Positions 1-8,429 of a stretch of 64,000 nt of DNA are shown here, piece by piece. Made by a program: the position numbers and the translations under genes. The stretch covers positions 2,450,001 to 2,514,000 of the forward strand of contig NZ_OX365700.1 of assembly GCF_947241125.1 (NCBI RefSeq), read 5' to 3'. The DNA comes from Nitrospira tepida (GTDB lineage: Bacteria > Nitrospirota > Nitrospiria > Nitrospirales > Nitrospiraceae). The first letter of the stretch is position 1. Each line of letters starts with the position of its first letter. The notes under the pieces are model-generated. The model made no database searches and was not told where the DNA came from. It was given only the letters and a program-made list of their open reading frames with translations.

Positions 1-1
1 G

Positions 2-2644
2 GCTTCATTGTTCAGGCTGCTCCTGGCTCATGGAACCGACGGCCTTCGCCACCTCGGGGAGCCGGATCGAGCACAACTGGACCGCGACATCGGCGGCCGC
101 CCCAAGGGCATGGGCGAGCAGGCCTTCGAGACTGCGGCGATCGTAATCAGGGCCGCAAAGGCTTGCCTGACGGTCGAGACCGACCTCGCCGGGACGGTGA
201 TGGCGTTGTTGGCGCCCTTTTCCAGGGAGGTCCGCCGGTCGTTTGTCGAATCCGGTTGGCTGTCGTTCGATGGGTTGACGGCCCGCGCGCGCGCCCTGCT
301 CCGCGACCATCCATTCGTCCGCGAGAGGCTCAAGCGGGACTATCGCGCCCTGCTGGTCGATGAGTTCCAAGATACGGACCCGGCGCAATATGAACTGGTC
401 CTGTACCTTGCCGAGCAGCTCGGACAACAGGCCCGCGCTTGGCAGGACATCGAGTTGGAGCCGGGCAAGCTCTTCATCGTCGGCGATCCCAAGCAATCCA
501 TCTATGCGTTCCGGCGGGCCGACATCGAGGCGTTCGACCGGGTGGTGGAGATGCTGGAGAGCGGAGGAGGGGAGCGGCACACCCTCACCACGAACTTCCG
601 CAGCCACGGCTCGGTGCTGTCGGTCGTAAACGAACTGTTCGAGCGAGCCTTCGTCCCGCAACCGCATCTGCAACCCTCGCCCGTGCGGTTAAACGTCAAA
701 CCGAACCGCTCGCCCTTGGTCGGACAGCCGGGGGTCGAACTTCATCTGGTCACCGGGCAGGGAGTGGAAGAAGAATTCGACTCGGCCGCCGCCACAAGGG
801 CCGAGGCCGAGTCCTTGGCCCGGTGGATCGCGGAGGACTTGCTGCCGCGGGAGCAGTGCATGGACGAACGGGGGACCGCAAGTCCGCTGAAGCCGGGGCA
901 TGTCGCGATCCTCTTTCGCAAGCTCACCCAGGCGCAGGACTATCTCGATGCCCTGCGCCGGCACGGAATCTCCTACGTCACCGATGGAGAAAAACATTTC
1001 TACCGGCGTCAGGAAGTGATCGACTTGGTGAATGTCTTGCGCGTGATCGAGAACCCCAACGATGCGATTGCGATGGTCGGCCTGCTGCGGTCGTCCATCG
1101 GCGGCCTGTCGGACCGGGACCTCTATGAACTCGGTTCCCGCCGGGCGTTGGACTATCGCCTGGCGGATCGATTGGACTCCTGGGACAGTTCCCACGTCGA
1201 GGCGATTCGCCGGTTGTATCACGAGCTGCGGCAGTTGCACCGCGAGTCGCCGAGGCTGCCGCTCTCCGAAGCCGTGGCACAGGTCTTTGCCCGCCTTCCC
1301 TTGCTCGAGCTGGCGGCGGCGTCCTTGCACGGAGAACAGGCGGTCGCCAATCTCTTGAAGGTACAACAAATGGCGGCTTCGCTCTCCGATCGCCCATCCC
1401 TGACCCTGAACGGGTTCGTCGAAGAAATGATCAAACGGCTGGAGGAGCAGCCCCAGGAATCGGAAAGCGCGCTGGCCGAGGATTCCCCCGACTCAGTCCA
1501 CGTGCTGACGATCCATAAGGCGAAGGGATTGGAATTTCCCGTCGTGATCTTGCCCGGCCTGCATCAGGGCGCAAGAGGCCAGGGCCGGTCGCGCTTGATC
1601 GGCCATGATTGGTCCAGCGGCCTCTATGGTTTGTGGCTGGCCGACGGTAGGGCCCAGACCCTTGGCAGTGTGCTCGTGCAGTCCAAACAGCAGGCACGGG
1701 AAGAGGCGGAGCAGCGGCGCGTATTGTACGTCGGGATGACGAGGGCGAAGGATCGACTGGTCTTGTCGGGAGGGGTGACCCGCCGGACCGGACAGGATAC
1801 GACGCTCTCCCTGTTGAGGGAGATTGTGGAATCCGGCCTCGGCGATCCCGCGGTCTCTCGCCTCACGATCGGCGATGCGGTGATCGGGCAGACGGTCGCG
1901 CCCGCGCAGGCGTCGGGCCAGTTGCCGAGGGTCGGCTGGACCGGAGGGCTGAAACCAGCCGATCGCGATTCACCGGTCATCGAAAGCTGGACCGGCCGCA
2001 CGGAACGATGGCGTGCAGCTCAGGGACGGCCTCGTTTTCTGACCCCATCCGGCATGACGGAGGCCATGAGCGTCAGCCGGCCATGGAAAGGAGGAGGGAG
2101 CGGCCAAGGGCGGAGCCGGCGGATCAGCCAGGTGATCGGGCAGTTGGCCCATTACCTTCTCGAACAATGGGATTTTGGGGCAAGCCTAGATGAGTTCCCT
2201 TCCGTGATCGCAACCCTCTGCCGGTCCCAGCTTCCCCCTGATTGCGAAGCGGATCGAACGCAGATTCAGGCTGAACTGGAGGGGCTTTTCGAGGCGTTTG
2301 GCCGTTCCGAGCCCTATCGGTCGTTACAGAGGGCCGAACTGCTCGGCCGCGAGGTGCCGTTCTCGATTCCCTGGGCACCAGGAGAGGGCCGAGCATCAAG
2401 AACGGACCGGCCCTCGCTGCAGGTGATGACGGGGACGATCGACGTGGTCTATCGCCTGGACGGACAGGTCTGGGTCGCGGACTACAAGACCGATGCGGCG
2501 GAGAACCACGAGTTGCCGGAACTGGCTGGCCGCTATGCCTGGCAGGCCCAGGTCTATCGAGCTGCAGTGCGACAGGCCCTCGCCGTTGAGCAGGTGGGCT
2601 TTCAGTTCATTTTTCTCCGGCAGGGGCTGATGATCGCAGGGTGA
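2..2644 (+). CDS. UvrD/AddA-type helicase with C-terminal nuclease domain (5' partial)
   Basis: The frame is open to the window edge, so the gene starts upstream and the Walker A motif is not visible. Superfamily 1A helicase motifs follow in order: DEFQD (motif II, near residue 120), GDPKQSIYAFRRAD (III), TNFRS (IV), VLTIHKAKGLEFPVV (V) and VLYVGMTRAKDRL (VI). The last 100 residues carry a PD-(D/E)xK-type nuclease core, GTIDVVYRLDGQVWVADYKTD followed by WQAQVYRAAV. This helicase-nuclease order is that of AddA or RecB, which unwind and resect double-strand breaks for recombination with an AddB-like partner. The partner would lie upstream, outside the window. AddA-like is the best guess; the exact subfamily cannot be settled from the 3' part. 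Confidence 0.88.
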   Translation, partial: ASLFRLLLAHGTDGLRHLGEPDRAQLDRDIGGRPKGMGEQAFETAAIVIRAAKACLTVETDLAGTVMALLAPFSREVRRSFVESGWLSFDGLTARARALLRDHPFVRERLKRDYRALLVDEFQDTDPAQYELVLYLAEQLGQQARAWQDIELEPGKLFIVGDPKQSIYAFRRADIEAFDRVVEMLESGGGERHTLTTNFRSHGSVLSVVNELFERAFVPQPHLQPSPVRLNVKPNRSPLVGQPGVELHLVTGQGVEEEFDSAAATRAEAESLARWIAEDLLPREQCMDERGTASPLKPGHVAILFRKLTQAQDYLDALRRHGISYVTDGEKHFYRRQEVIDLVNVLRVIENPNDAIAMVGLLRSSIGGLSDRDLYELGSRRALDYRLADRLDSWDSSHVEAIRRLYHELRQLHRESPRLPLSEAVAQVFARLPLLELAAASLHGEQAVANLLKVQQMAASLSDRPSLTLNGFVEEMIKRLEEQPQESESALAEDSPDSVHVLTIHKAKGLEFPVVILPGLHQGARGQGRSRLIGHDWSSGLYGLWLADGRAQTLGSVLVQSKQQAREEAEQRRVLYVGMTRAKDRLVLSGGVTRRTGQDTTLSLLREIVESGLGDPAVSRLTIGDAVIGQTVAPAQASGQLPRVGWTGGLKPADRDSPVIESWTGRTERWRAAQGRPRFLTPSGMTEAMSVSRPWKGGGSGQGRSRRISQVIGQLAHYLLEQWDFGASLDEFPSVIATLCRSQLPPDCEADRTQIQAELEGLFEAFGRSEPYRSLQRAELLGREVPFSIPWAPGEGRASRTDRPSLQVMTGTIDVVYRLDGQVWVADYKTDAAENHELPELAGRYAWQAQVYRAAVRQALAVEQVGFQFIFLRQGLMIAG

Positions 2645-2677
2645 CAGCGGCTGGGCGCCTGTGTCCGGCCGGAAACG

Positions 2678-3505
2678 TTACGCGCGTCGTGCACGGCTCC
2701 TCTCGGAGGCGATCGAGGATTGGCCACGACCCTGGCGCCAATAGGCCCACCAGATGATCCCGATGCCAATCAGGATCATTGGGGTGCTGAGCACTTGTCC
2801 CATTGAGATCTGGTCAAAGATAAATCCCATCTGAGGGTCGGGCTCCCGAAAGAATTCGACCGTGACCCGACAGAGTCCGTAACCAGCGAGAAAGCTTCCG
2901 CAGAGGGTTCCGGGAGGAACGGGACGCCGGCTGATCAACCAGAGCAGGGTGAAGAGGAGGGCGCCTTCCAGCATGGCCTCATAGAGTTGAGATGGATGTC
3001 GGCACTCCGGGCCGCCTGCCGGAAACACCATGCACCAGGGGACATCAGTCGGCCGGCCAAACAACTCGCCGTTGATGAAATTGCCCAGCCGACCGAAGCC
3101 CAGCCCGATCGGGGTGGCCGCAGCCGCCAGGTCGGCGATCGTGATGAAGGGGATTCCTCGGCGGTAGCTGAAGAAGATCAGGGCAGCCAAGACCCCGATC
3201 AAGCCTCCGTGGAACGACATGCCCCCTTCCCAGACCGCCACGATCTTCAAGGGGTTTTGAAGGTAGTACGGGAGATTGTAGAACAACACGTAGCCGAGCC
3301 TCCCTCCCAGGAAGACCCCCAGGGCGCCGAACACGATCATGTCGTACACATGATCGGCGGTCATCGGAAGCTCCCGCTTCGTCACCCTGTTGCGGATGAA
3401 AAAATAGGCGCTGGTCAGACCGATGAGGTACATCAGTCCGTACCAGCGCAAGGCCAATGGTCCGATTTGCACAATAATCGGGCTGATATTGGGATAGGGG
3501 ATCAT
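2678..3505 (-). CDS. lgt: Prolipoprotein diacylglyceryl transferase
   Basis: Inner-membrane enzyme that moves diacylglycerol from phosphatidylglycerol to the lipobox cysteine of prolipoproteins, the first step of lipoprotein maturation. The 275-residue length is typical. The family signature GRLGNFINGELFGRPTD and the SFHGGLIG segment are both present, among about seven hydrophobic helices. Its function fits the several lipobox-bearing proteins encoded in this window (QseG-like, S8 protease, propeptide-like protein, the lipoprotein at 58.2 kb). It is convergent with the helicase gene, whose stop is 33 bases away. Confidence 0.95.
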   Translation of the reverse strand: MIPYPNISPIIVQIGPLALRWYGLMYLIGLTSAYFFIRNRVTKRELPMTADHVYDMIVFGALGVFLGGRLGYVLFYNLPYYLQNPLKIVAVWEGGMSFHGGLIGVLAALIFFSYRRGIPFITIADLAAAATPIGLGFGRLGNFINGELFGRPTDVPWCMVFPAGGPECRHPSQLYEAMLEGALLFTLLWLISRRPVPPGTLCGSFLAGYGLCRVTVEFFREPDPQMGFIFDQISMGQVLSTPMILIGIGIIWWAYWRQGRGQSSIASERSRARRA

Positions 3506-3866
3506 GATGTGATCTGAAACGATGGTTAGAGCTGGTTGCAGGTGATGGGCGCATCATAGGTGATTGCCCGATGACTTGCAACGCCGGCCAACCGGCCAAG
3601 GAAGCGGCTTTGCCGAGGTTGAAGGCACCTGTCTATTTTTTGCAACCCTGTCGCCACACTTGTGGTGAAAATGTGACCAGCCTCAAGCCAGGGACTTCAG
3701 CGATGCGAGACGAACTCCGCTGAATTCTTGAAAGTCGCATGGAACCGGAAGTGGCACGAATGATGCTGAGCCAACGGGCGAGTACTCGGCGATTCGGGCG
3801 CCCGATCAGAACGGTTTGCACAGGCTCGGTTATTCACCCTGTTGTTGTTTCAAGGAGGGCCATCCC
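3506..3866. other. Intergenic region between divergent lgt and YtxH-like genes
   Basis: 361 bases without a convincing gene. It must hold the lgt promoter on the minus strand. On the plus strand it holds a strong sigma-54-type promoter candidate at 3752-3767 and the ribosome binding site AAGGAGG at 3852-3858 for the following gene. Short open frames here lack ribosome binding sites and look like noise. Confidence 0.5.
3752..3767 (+). promoter_or_regulatory. Candidate sigma-54 (-24/-12) promoter
   Basis: TGGCACG-N4-ATGCT, with the invariant GG (3753-3754) and GC (3765-3766) separated by exactly 10 bases. It matches the consensus TGGCACG-N4-TTGCW except for one base. It lies intergenically, about 100 bases upstream of the YtxH-like gene and in the same direction. 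A sigma-54 activator of the GlrR type is encoded at 23.3 kb, but a direct link is inference only. Confidence 0.55.
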
Positions 3867-4118
3867 ATGTCTTTCAATGGTCGTGAAGCAGCCAAGCTGG
3901 CCGGGTGGTTTGCAGGGGGGGCGTTGGTCGGTGTCGGGGCGGGACTGCTACTGGCTCCGCAGGCAGGCACTGACAGCAGGCGAGCGATGGTACGGTACGC
4001 CAAGCGGGTGCAGATCGAGGCCATCCGCGTCGGACGGGCGCTCAAGACCGGCGCGCAGGAGGTCGGAAAATCCCTGGCCGACAGGCGCGAGTCCCACAAG
4101 ATGGGAGAGGCGGCCTAG
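3867..4118 (+). CDS. YtxH-like small membrane protein
   Basis: An 83-residue protein with one N-terminal glycine/alanine-rich hydrophobic segment (WFAGGALVGVGAGLLLAPQAG) followed by a basic, helical tail. The GALVGVGAGLLLAPQ-G pattern is characteristic of YtxH-like stress and envelope proteins, whose biochemical role is poorly defined. The ATG at 3867 is chosen because AAGGAGG sits eight bases upstream; a longer frame from 3816 would begin with an improbable cysteine-rich stretch. A sigma-54-type promoter candidate upstream suggests conditional expression. Confidence 0.75.
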   Translation: MSFNGREAAKLAGWFAGGALVGVGAGLLLAPQAGTDSRRAMVRYAKRVQIEAIRVGRALKTGAQEVGKSLADRRESHKMGEAA

Positions 4119-4158
4119 CGGACCCTCTCCTTCGTTACCGGTTTCCTTCCCTTTTGAA

Positions 4159-4191
4159 CCCGGGTCCGAGACGGCCGAGTCTCGACCCGGG
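4159..4191 (+). terminator. Strong hairpin after the YtxH-like gene
   Basis: Near-perfect GC-rich inverted repeat: CCCGGGTCCGAGAC pairs with GTCTCGACCCGGG, with one bulged C and the loop GGCCGA. It begins about 40 bases after the stop codon. A pyrimidine-rich stretch with short T runs follows rather than a clean T tract, so it may be a Rho-independent terminator or an mRNA-stabilising stem. Confidence 0.5.
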
Positions 4192-4211
4192 CGCGATTCC
4201 TCCCCTTTGTC

Positions 4212-4240
4212 TTGATTCAAATACCCGTCAATGTTACAGT
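4212..4240 (+). promoter_or_regulatory. Candidate sigma-70 promoter for tRNA-Leu
   Basis: TTGATT (4212-4217), 17-base spacer, TACAGT (4235-4240). Transcription would start near 4247, about 16 bases before the mature tRNA 5' end. The -10 box matches only four of six consensus positions, so the call rests partly on position. Confidence 0.4.
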
Positions 4241-4262
4241 TTCTACTTACGGCGTAGCTGAC

Positions 4263-4351
4263 GCCGGAGTGGCGGAATAGGCAGACGCAAGGGACTTAAA
4301 ATCCCTCACCCCGAAAGGGGTGTACCGGTTCGATCCCGGTCTCCGGCACCA
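4263..4351 (+). tRNA. tRNA-Leu(UAA)
   Basis: An 89-base class II tRNA. The 7-bp acceptor stem GCCGGAG/CTCCGGC is perfect, with discriminator A and an encoded CCA (4349-4351). The anticodon stem AGGGA/TCCCT closes the loop CTTAAAA, giving anticodon TAA for UUA codons. The long variable arm contains ACCCCGAAAGGGGT, and the T loop is GGTTCGATCCC. The downstream response-regulator gene begins 28 bases later, so co-transcription is possible. Confidence 0.96.
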
Positions 4352-4379
4352 CTGCATGGGGAGGGATCAAGGAGACACG

Positions 4380-4745
4380 ATGTTTTCAATCTTGCTGACC
4401 GATGACGACGAAGGTGTCCGGACCGCCTTGCGCCTGAACCTTGAGGCTGCCGGCTATCAGGTGAAAGAAGCCAGAGGGGGGCGCGAAGCGTTGGAGCTGT
4501 ATCGCCAGGCGCCCACGGATGTGGTGGTCACCGACATTTTGATGCCCGACACGGATGGGCTGGAAGCCACCTTGGTACTCGCCCGAGAGTATCCGGACGC
4601 CAAGATCATCGCCATGACAGGGGCCAGCGGGAAGACCAACTTTCTTGATGTGGCCAAGCTCTTCGGCGCCCAGAAGGTGCTCCAAAAGCCCTTCCCAATG
4701 GAAGAGCTCCTCCAGGCGATCCGGGAAGTCTTGAAGCCTGCCTAA
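4380..4745 (+). CDS. Single-domain response regulator (CheY-like receiver)
   Basis: A 121-residue stand-alone receiver. The acidic pocket is TDDDEG near residue 9, the phospho-acceptor is Asp52 in VVTDILMPDTDG, the conserved Thr is in MTGASG, and the Lys is in LQKPF. There is no output domain, so it should act through protein contacts or as a phosphorelay intermediate. The ATG at 4380 has AAGGAG upstream; an earlier in-frame codon lies inside the tRNA and is rejected. No kinase gene is adjacent. Confidence 0.88.
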   Translation: MFSILLTDDDEGVRTALRLNLEAAGYQVKEARGGREALELYRQAPTDVVVTDILMPDTDGLEATLVLAREYPDAKIIAMTGASGKTNFLDVAKLFGAQKVLQKPFPMEELLQAIREVLKPA

Positions 4746-4924
4746 AGGACGATCCGCCCCCGGCTCCGTGAAACGGCGTTCGACCGCCTATCTGAGACCC
4801 TCTCTCCGTCCGGTTTCTGTGCCCACGTTCTCAATCTGTCGCAGCTCCTTTTCAAGGGGTCCCCATAGGCCTGGTGCTATACTTCCTCACGTATCCGGCT
4901 GCATCAGAACGGAGGCGTGCAGTG

Positions 4925-5692
4925 ATGGGTGGGGTGATCGTCCCGGAAATCGTCCCGTACTTGGCGGGTCTTCTAGCTCTTCTCGTGGTCTGGGAGTATC
5001 ACCAGATCCTGGTGCTGAAGGGGCGGATTCAGGCCGTCGATATTTTTGATCGATCCGGCATCCGCATGTATATCCATGTCGCTCCTTCCAACAACGATAC
5101 CTGTGCCGGTTGCCAGGACCTTCACGGCCGGGTCTTCCTTCCCAGCATGGTCGCGAAACGGCTGAGCAATCCGTCGCAGGGCCATTGCACCAACCCTGGC
5201 GGATGCCGCTGTCTCTTGATCGGATTGTATGGGGCTTGGCCCGAAGGCCGTCACCTGGTCGAGCGGCTCCGGACGGCTAAACGAAAGCCCGTGAAATTAA
5301 ATGATGAGGAGTTGTTGCGGCTGATCAACGGGCCTTGGGAGCAGAGCGTGAGCGCGGAAACCGACCGCATTTCGGTCCATATGCTGGAAGCCCTGTCCTA
5401 TGAGCTGAGCAATCCCGACACGTCCATTATGGGCTATCGCTATGTCATCGACCATGCCAAGCAGGTCCGCGATCTTCAATGTGTGTTGCCCTCCTTCATG
5501 AGGATGGCCGACTTGTTGATTGCTCAACGCCGGCACAGCGACGCCTTGGCGGTGATCGACCAGTTCGAGAAACGTTATGCGAAGAAGAAGACCGGGCCGT
5601 TGTATCCGACGGAAATCCAACGGGGCTTGATGTCGCTCAAAAAAGCCCGGCTCACCAAGGTCCTCCCCTCCGGTTCGCCTGCGGCGGCATGA
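4925..5692 (+). CDS. Membrane-anchored protein with phage MuF-like cysteine motif
   Basis: 255 residues. Residues 6-24 form one hydrophobic anchor. A cysteine cluster at residues 60-96 (CAGCQDLHGRVF, later GHCTNPGGCRC) follows the pattern of the C-terminal motif of Mu gpF-like head morphogenesis proteins: CxxC, then LxGxVF, then HxxxxxxCRC. The C-terminal half is alpha-helical, with a TPR-like stretch (residues 170-215). The start is supported by GGAGG at 4911-4915; GTG at 4922 is an alternative. No phage genes surround it. The five cysteines may bind metal or form disulfides. Function is unknown; the MuF resemblance is motif-level only. Confidence 0.6.
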   Translation: MGGVIVPEIVPYLAGLLALLVVWEYHQILVLKGRIQAVDIFDRSGIRMYIHVAPSNNDTCAGCQDLHGRVFLPSMVAKRLSNPSQGHCTNPGGCRCLLIGLYGAWPEGRHLVERLRTAKRKPVKLNDEELLRLINGPWEQSVSAETDRISVHMLEALSYELSNPDTSIMGYRYVIDHAKQVRDLQCVLPSFMRMADLLIAQRRHSDALAVIDQFEKRYAKKKTGPLYPTEIQRGLMSLKKARLTKVLPSGSPAAA

Positions 5693-5763
5693 TCCATTTC
5701 GCGACAGCGGGTTGGAACAGCACCTGAGGGCTGTAGGTTTATGGGGCGGTAGATTCCGAGCGT

Positions 5764-6081
5764 TCAGAGCGTCGAGAGGAACTGCTTCAACCGCTGCGTC
5801 TCGGGCTCCTGCATTTGAAGAAAGTCGATTCCGAATCGCTCCCCCGCCGACCACCGAACCACGCCAAGATCGATCATCAACGGCGCCAGCCCGCTAGGCA
5901 GGCTGATGATCAACTCCACGAAAGCTCCGACGGGCACCCGCGTCTGTCCCTTAATGCCGCAGCCGGACCGCGAGAGATTGCAAACCAAGCCCTTGCCCGT
6001 GACCTGATCGCCCGTAAATTCAACCGATAGGTGGACCTCATGGCGAGGGTTGTGACGGAAATCGATCTGTTTTTTGAACAT
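5764..6081 (-). CDS. PilZ-domain c-di-GMP-binding protein
   Basis: A 105-residue single PilZ domain. Both ligand motifs are present: RHNPR (RxxxR, residues 9-13) and NLSRSGCG ([D/N]xSxxG, residues 39-46). The beta-barrel ends in GIDFLQM. PilZ domains bind cyclic di-GMP and regulate motility, secretion or exopolysaccharide by protein contact. The ATG at 6081 matches the family start; frames extending further upstream have no homology and overlap the next gene. It lies just downstream of the zinc-ribbon membrane protein gene on the same strand, 32 bases away. Confidence 0.85.
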   Translation of the reverse strand: MFKKQIDFRHNPRHEVHLSVEFTGDQVTGKGLVCNLSRSGCGIKGQTRVPVGAFVELIISLPSGLAPLMIDLGVVRWSAGERFGIDFLQMQEPETQRLKQFLSTL

Positions 6082-6113
6082 GGTGGTCCTGTTCCGGTGG
6101 TTGGACTGTAAGT

Positions 6114-6662
6114 TTACCACCGGCCCAGCCAATGCTTGGTGCCGGCCAAATAGAAGACCACCGAGACAAGGATGATGGACAGGGTGGGGACCAGGTAGCC
6201 GGCAATGGTGGTCGGGCTCAAAAACCGGATGAGGAACATCATGCAGGCGGCAATCCCCGTGACCAGCAAGGTCATTCGTTTGGCGCAGGGCCGCCGTTCC
6301 AACCCTTCGTAGGAACGAAAGATCCACACGATAAACCAGCCGATCATGCCGACTACCACCGCCCCTGCCATGCTGGTCGAGGCCCAGAAGAGGACCGATC
6401 GCATGTCCTCAAATCCAATGGCGCCGAAGTTGGAACCGGTCACCCGAAACCATTCCCCGGCTACCAACAGGCCCCAGATCAGCCCGACCCCGATGAGAAA
6501 GGGCACACGCCCCATCTCTTTCGTCTCCTCCGCTCGGGGTGAGGAGCCGGACGACCGGGCCGAACGTTGCCGTCCGAACAGCAGCGTGAGGTCGTACCCG
6601 CAGGAACAGCGCAAGGTATGGTCCTCATGGCTCAGCAGACAACGGGGACACTCAATAGCCAT
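6114..6662 (-). CDS. Zinc-ribbon membrane protein of unknown function
   Basis: 182 residues. The N-terminus has a short zinc-ribbon-like knuckle, CPRC at residues 5-8 and CSC at 19-21. A polar linker and about four hydrophobic helices follow (near 53-70, 88-112, 130-147 and 153-170). The arrangement suggests a small inner-membrane protein with a cytosolic metal-binding head. Likely co-transcribed with the PilZ gene. I do not recognise a named family. Confidence 0.65.
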   Translation of the reverse strand: MAIECPRCLLSHEDHTLRCSCGYDLTLLFGRQRSARSSGSSPRAEETKEMGRVPFLIGVGLIWGLLVAGEWFRVTGSNFGAIGFEDMRSVLFWASTSMAGAVVVGMIGWFIVWIFRSYEGLERRPCAKRMTLLVTGIAACMMFLIRFLSPTTIAGYLVPTLSIILVSVVFYLAGTKHWLGRW

Positions 6663-6711
6663 TGACTTGACGGCCCTTCGCTCGATAGAGAGTATAGCCT
6701 GGCGACACCGT

Positions 6712-7107
6712 ATGAGACGATTCGCACTCCCGCTTGGCTCTTGCTTGGCTCTCCTCGGGGTAGCAGCCGGAGCCTTCGGCGCCCATGCCCTGAAGGGGAT
6801 CCTGACCTCCGAATCGCTCCAGGTCTTTGAAGTCGGGGTGAGATATCAACTGTATCACGCCTTCGGGCTTCTGGCCGTCGGGCTCTTGGGCCGGCAGGAT
6901 TGGTCTGGTCACTTGAACCGGGCCGCCGTCCTTTTTGCCGCCGGCATCGTCGTCTTTTCCGGAAGCCTCTTCATGCTGGCCCTGACAGGGATCCGATGGC
7001 TGGGCGCCCTCACGCCTCTCGGAGGGATCTGTTTTCTCGGCGGCTGGGCCTCTCTCGCTTGGGATACGTGGTCGCGCCGGGGGCCGGCTCGCAAGGGACC
7101 TAGTTAA
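6712..7107 (+). CDS. DUF423 small membrane protein
   Basis: 131 residues with four hydrophobic helices. The N-terminal block LLGVAAGAFGAHALKG, followed by ...GVRYQLYHAFGLL, is the hallmark of DUF423 (YwdK-like) inner-membrane proteins, whose role is unknown. The ATG at 6712 gives the usual family N-terminus; the long upstream extension overlaps the divergent zinc-ribbon gene antisense. The C-terminal LTPLGGICFLGGWASLAW is also typical. Confidence 0.85.
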   Translation: MRRFALPLGSCLALLGVAAGAFGAHALKGILTSESLQVFEVGVRYQLYHAFGLLAVGLLGRQDWSGHLNRAAVLFAAGIVVFSGSLFMLALTGIRWLGALTPLGGICFLGGWASLAWDTWSRRGPARKGPS

Positions 7108-7130
7108 GTGCATAAACGGGTTGCGCCCGC

Positions 7131-8321
7131 CTATCGGGTTGATTCCGGCTTGCAGGCCTTGAGCCGCTTGCCCGTGATGCTGCCCCATGAGCCAGCCGTG
7201 TTGACGAACGATCCCTCCAGCCTCTGTCCCTCCCCCACGAACAACAGGCTGTCTTCCTGTTGTTGTGAGCCACCGAACTCCCATCGCAAATAGACGCTAT
7301 CCCCCAGCACCACCACCTCGGCTGGTTTGACCGCATCCGAGCCATCCGGCCCTGCGGGACCGAATGTCAGGACGCTCTTGCTGTCCGAGTGATTGCGGTG
7401 GTTGTGCACCACCCACTGCCAGGTTCCGCAGAGCCGCTTGAGGCCGATGGTCTCCCGCACTCTGTCGCGAACCCCCTTTTCCCAGGCCCATTCCCGTATC
7501 ACGGCGAGCGAGGCCGCCTGCTCAACCGCCGCCGCTTCCTTCGCAAGCCGGGCCAGGAGATACGGCAGCAACCGATTGACGAAATACTGCCCGGCCAGTT
7601 GCGCGCGAACGTCTTCGGCGACCGTGGGCATCAAATCGCTGTCGAACAATCTGGTGCGAAGGGCCTCGGCGCCTTTCTCCTCGATGAGCGGCCATGCCAT
7701 CCGTCCATTCTCGATGAAAGGATACCGTTGCTCCACTGTCGCTTGATAGTGCTCGTATGGAGCGAGCCGATCCTGTGCTTGAGGCAGAGCCGCACCAGCG
7801 AGCAGTGTGTCAGTCAGGGCAATCAACCGAAGTGTCGCGTCTCCGTTGGTGGCGGCCTTCTCGAACGACGCCTGCTTTCGAAGCTGATCCAGGAGAGGCG
7901 CCAGGGATTCCTGCAGGGGCTTCTGATGGTCTCCTTCGGCGACGGCGCGAAGCCCGGATGCAAGGCGCCAGCGGTTCAACTCGCCAACTAAGCGAATCGC
8001 CGAAGCTTGAAGGTCCTGATGCGACAGGCCTGCGCCAGGGGGGAGGGCCCGTTCGCCGGCTCTGAGGAGCAGGGCCACATCGTTCACCCCAAGCCTGGGT
8101 GCCACGGCCGTCACGAAGACCTTGGCCATCTCTTGCGCAGAAGTCAGCCCGGCGAGCGAGCTATCGAGATCGATGAGGAGGCGTTGGAAATCGGGAAGCG
8201 ACGATCCGGCTTGATTTGCCTCGATCGGCTCGCCGGCTTCGAGCCGGGGTGGAGCCCATGGAGACAGGCTCCCGGCCATACACAGGGCAAACAGGATGGA
8301 GGGGAAACGATGCCGACTCAT
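7131..8321 (-). CDS. Secreted protein of unknown function
   Basis: About 396 residues with an N-terminal signal peptide (hydrophobic core SILFALCMAGSL, cleavage near residue 30). The middle is mostly alpha-helical, with repeated leucine/alanine heptads. The last 100 residues become beta-rich and look like a small barrel (GTWQWVVHNHRNHSDS, VVVLGDSVYLRWEFGG, GSFVNTAGSWGSITGKRL). No catalytic motif was recognised. The second Met (8321) is chosen because the first five residues before it add nothing to the signal peptide. It is convergent with the DUF423 gene, 23 bases away. Confidence 0.6.
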   Translation of the reverse strand: MSRHRFPSILFALCMAGSLSPWAPPRLEAGEPIEANQAGSSLPDFQRLLIDLDSSLAGLTSAQEMAKVFVTAVAPRLGVNDVALLLRAGERALPPGAGLSHQDLQASAIRLVGELNRWRLASGLRAVAEGDHQKPLQESLAPLLDQLRKQASFEKAATNGDATLRLIALTDTLLAGAALPQAQDRLAPYEHYQATVEQRYPFIENGRMAWPLIEEKGAEALRTRLFDSDLMPTVAEDVRAQLAGQYFVNRLLPYLLARLAKEAAAVEQAASLAVIREWAWEKGVRDRVRETIGLKRLCGTWQWVVHNHRNHSDSKSVLTFGPAGPDGSDAVKPAEVVVLGDSVYLRWEFGGSQQQEDSLLFVGEGQRLEGSFVNTAGSWGSITGKRLKACKPESTR

Positions 8322-8429
8322 GACGGTTCCTACCATGGTGTATTGTCCGACAACCCCAGACCTATCGCAAGGTCAGGTCGCCGGCAGCGCCTATCCGCTG
8401 AACGATCACGACTGGATGAAAGGGACGGT

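Noticed and set aside
3739-4215. Open frame overlapping the YtxH-like gene in another phase
   Set aside because: No motif and no ribosome binding site; the YtxH frame has AAGGAGG and family similarity.
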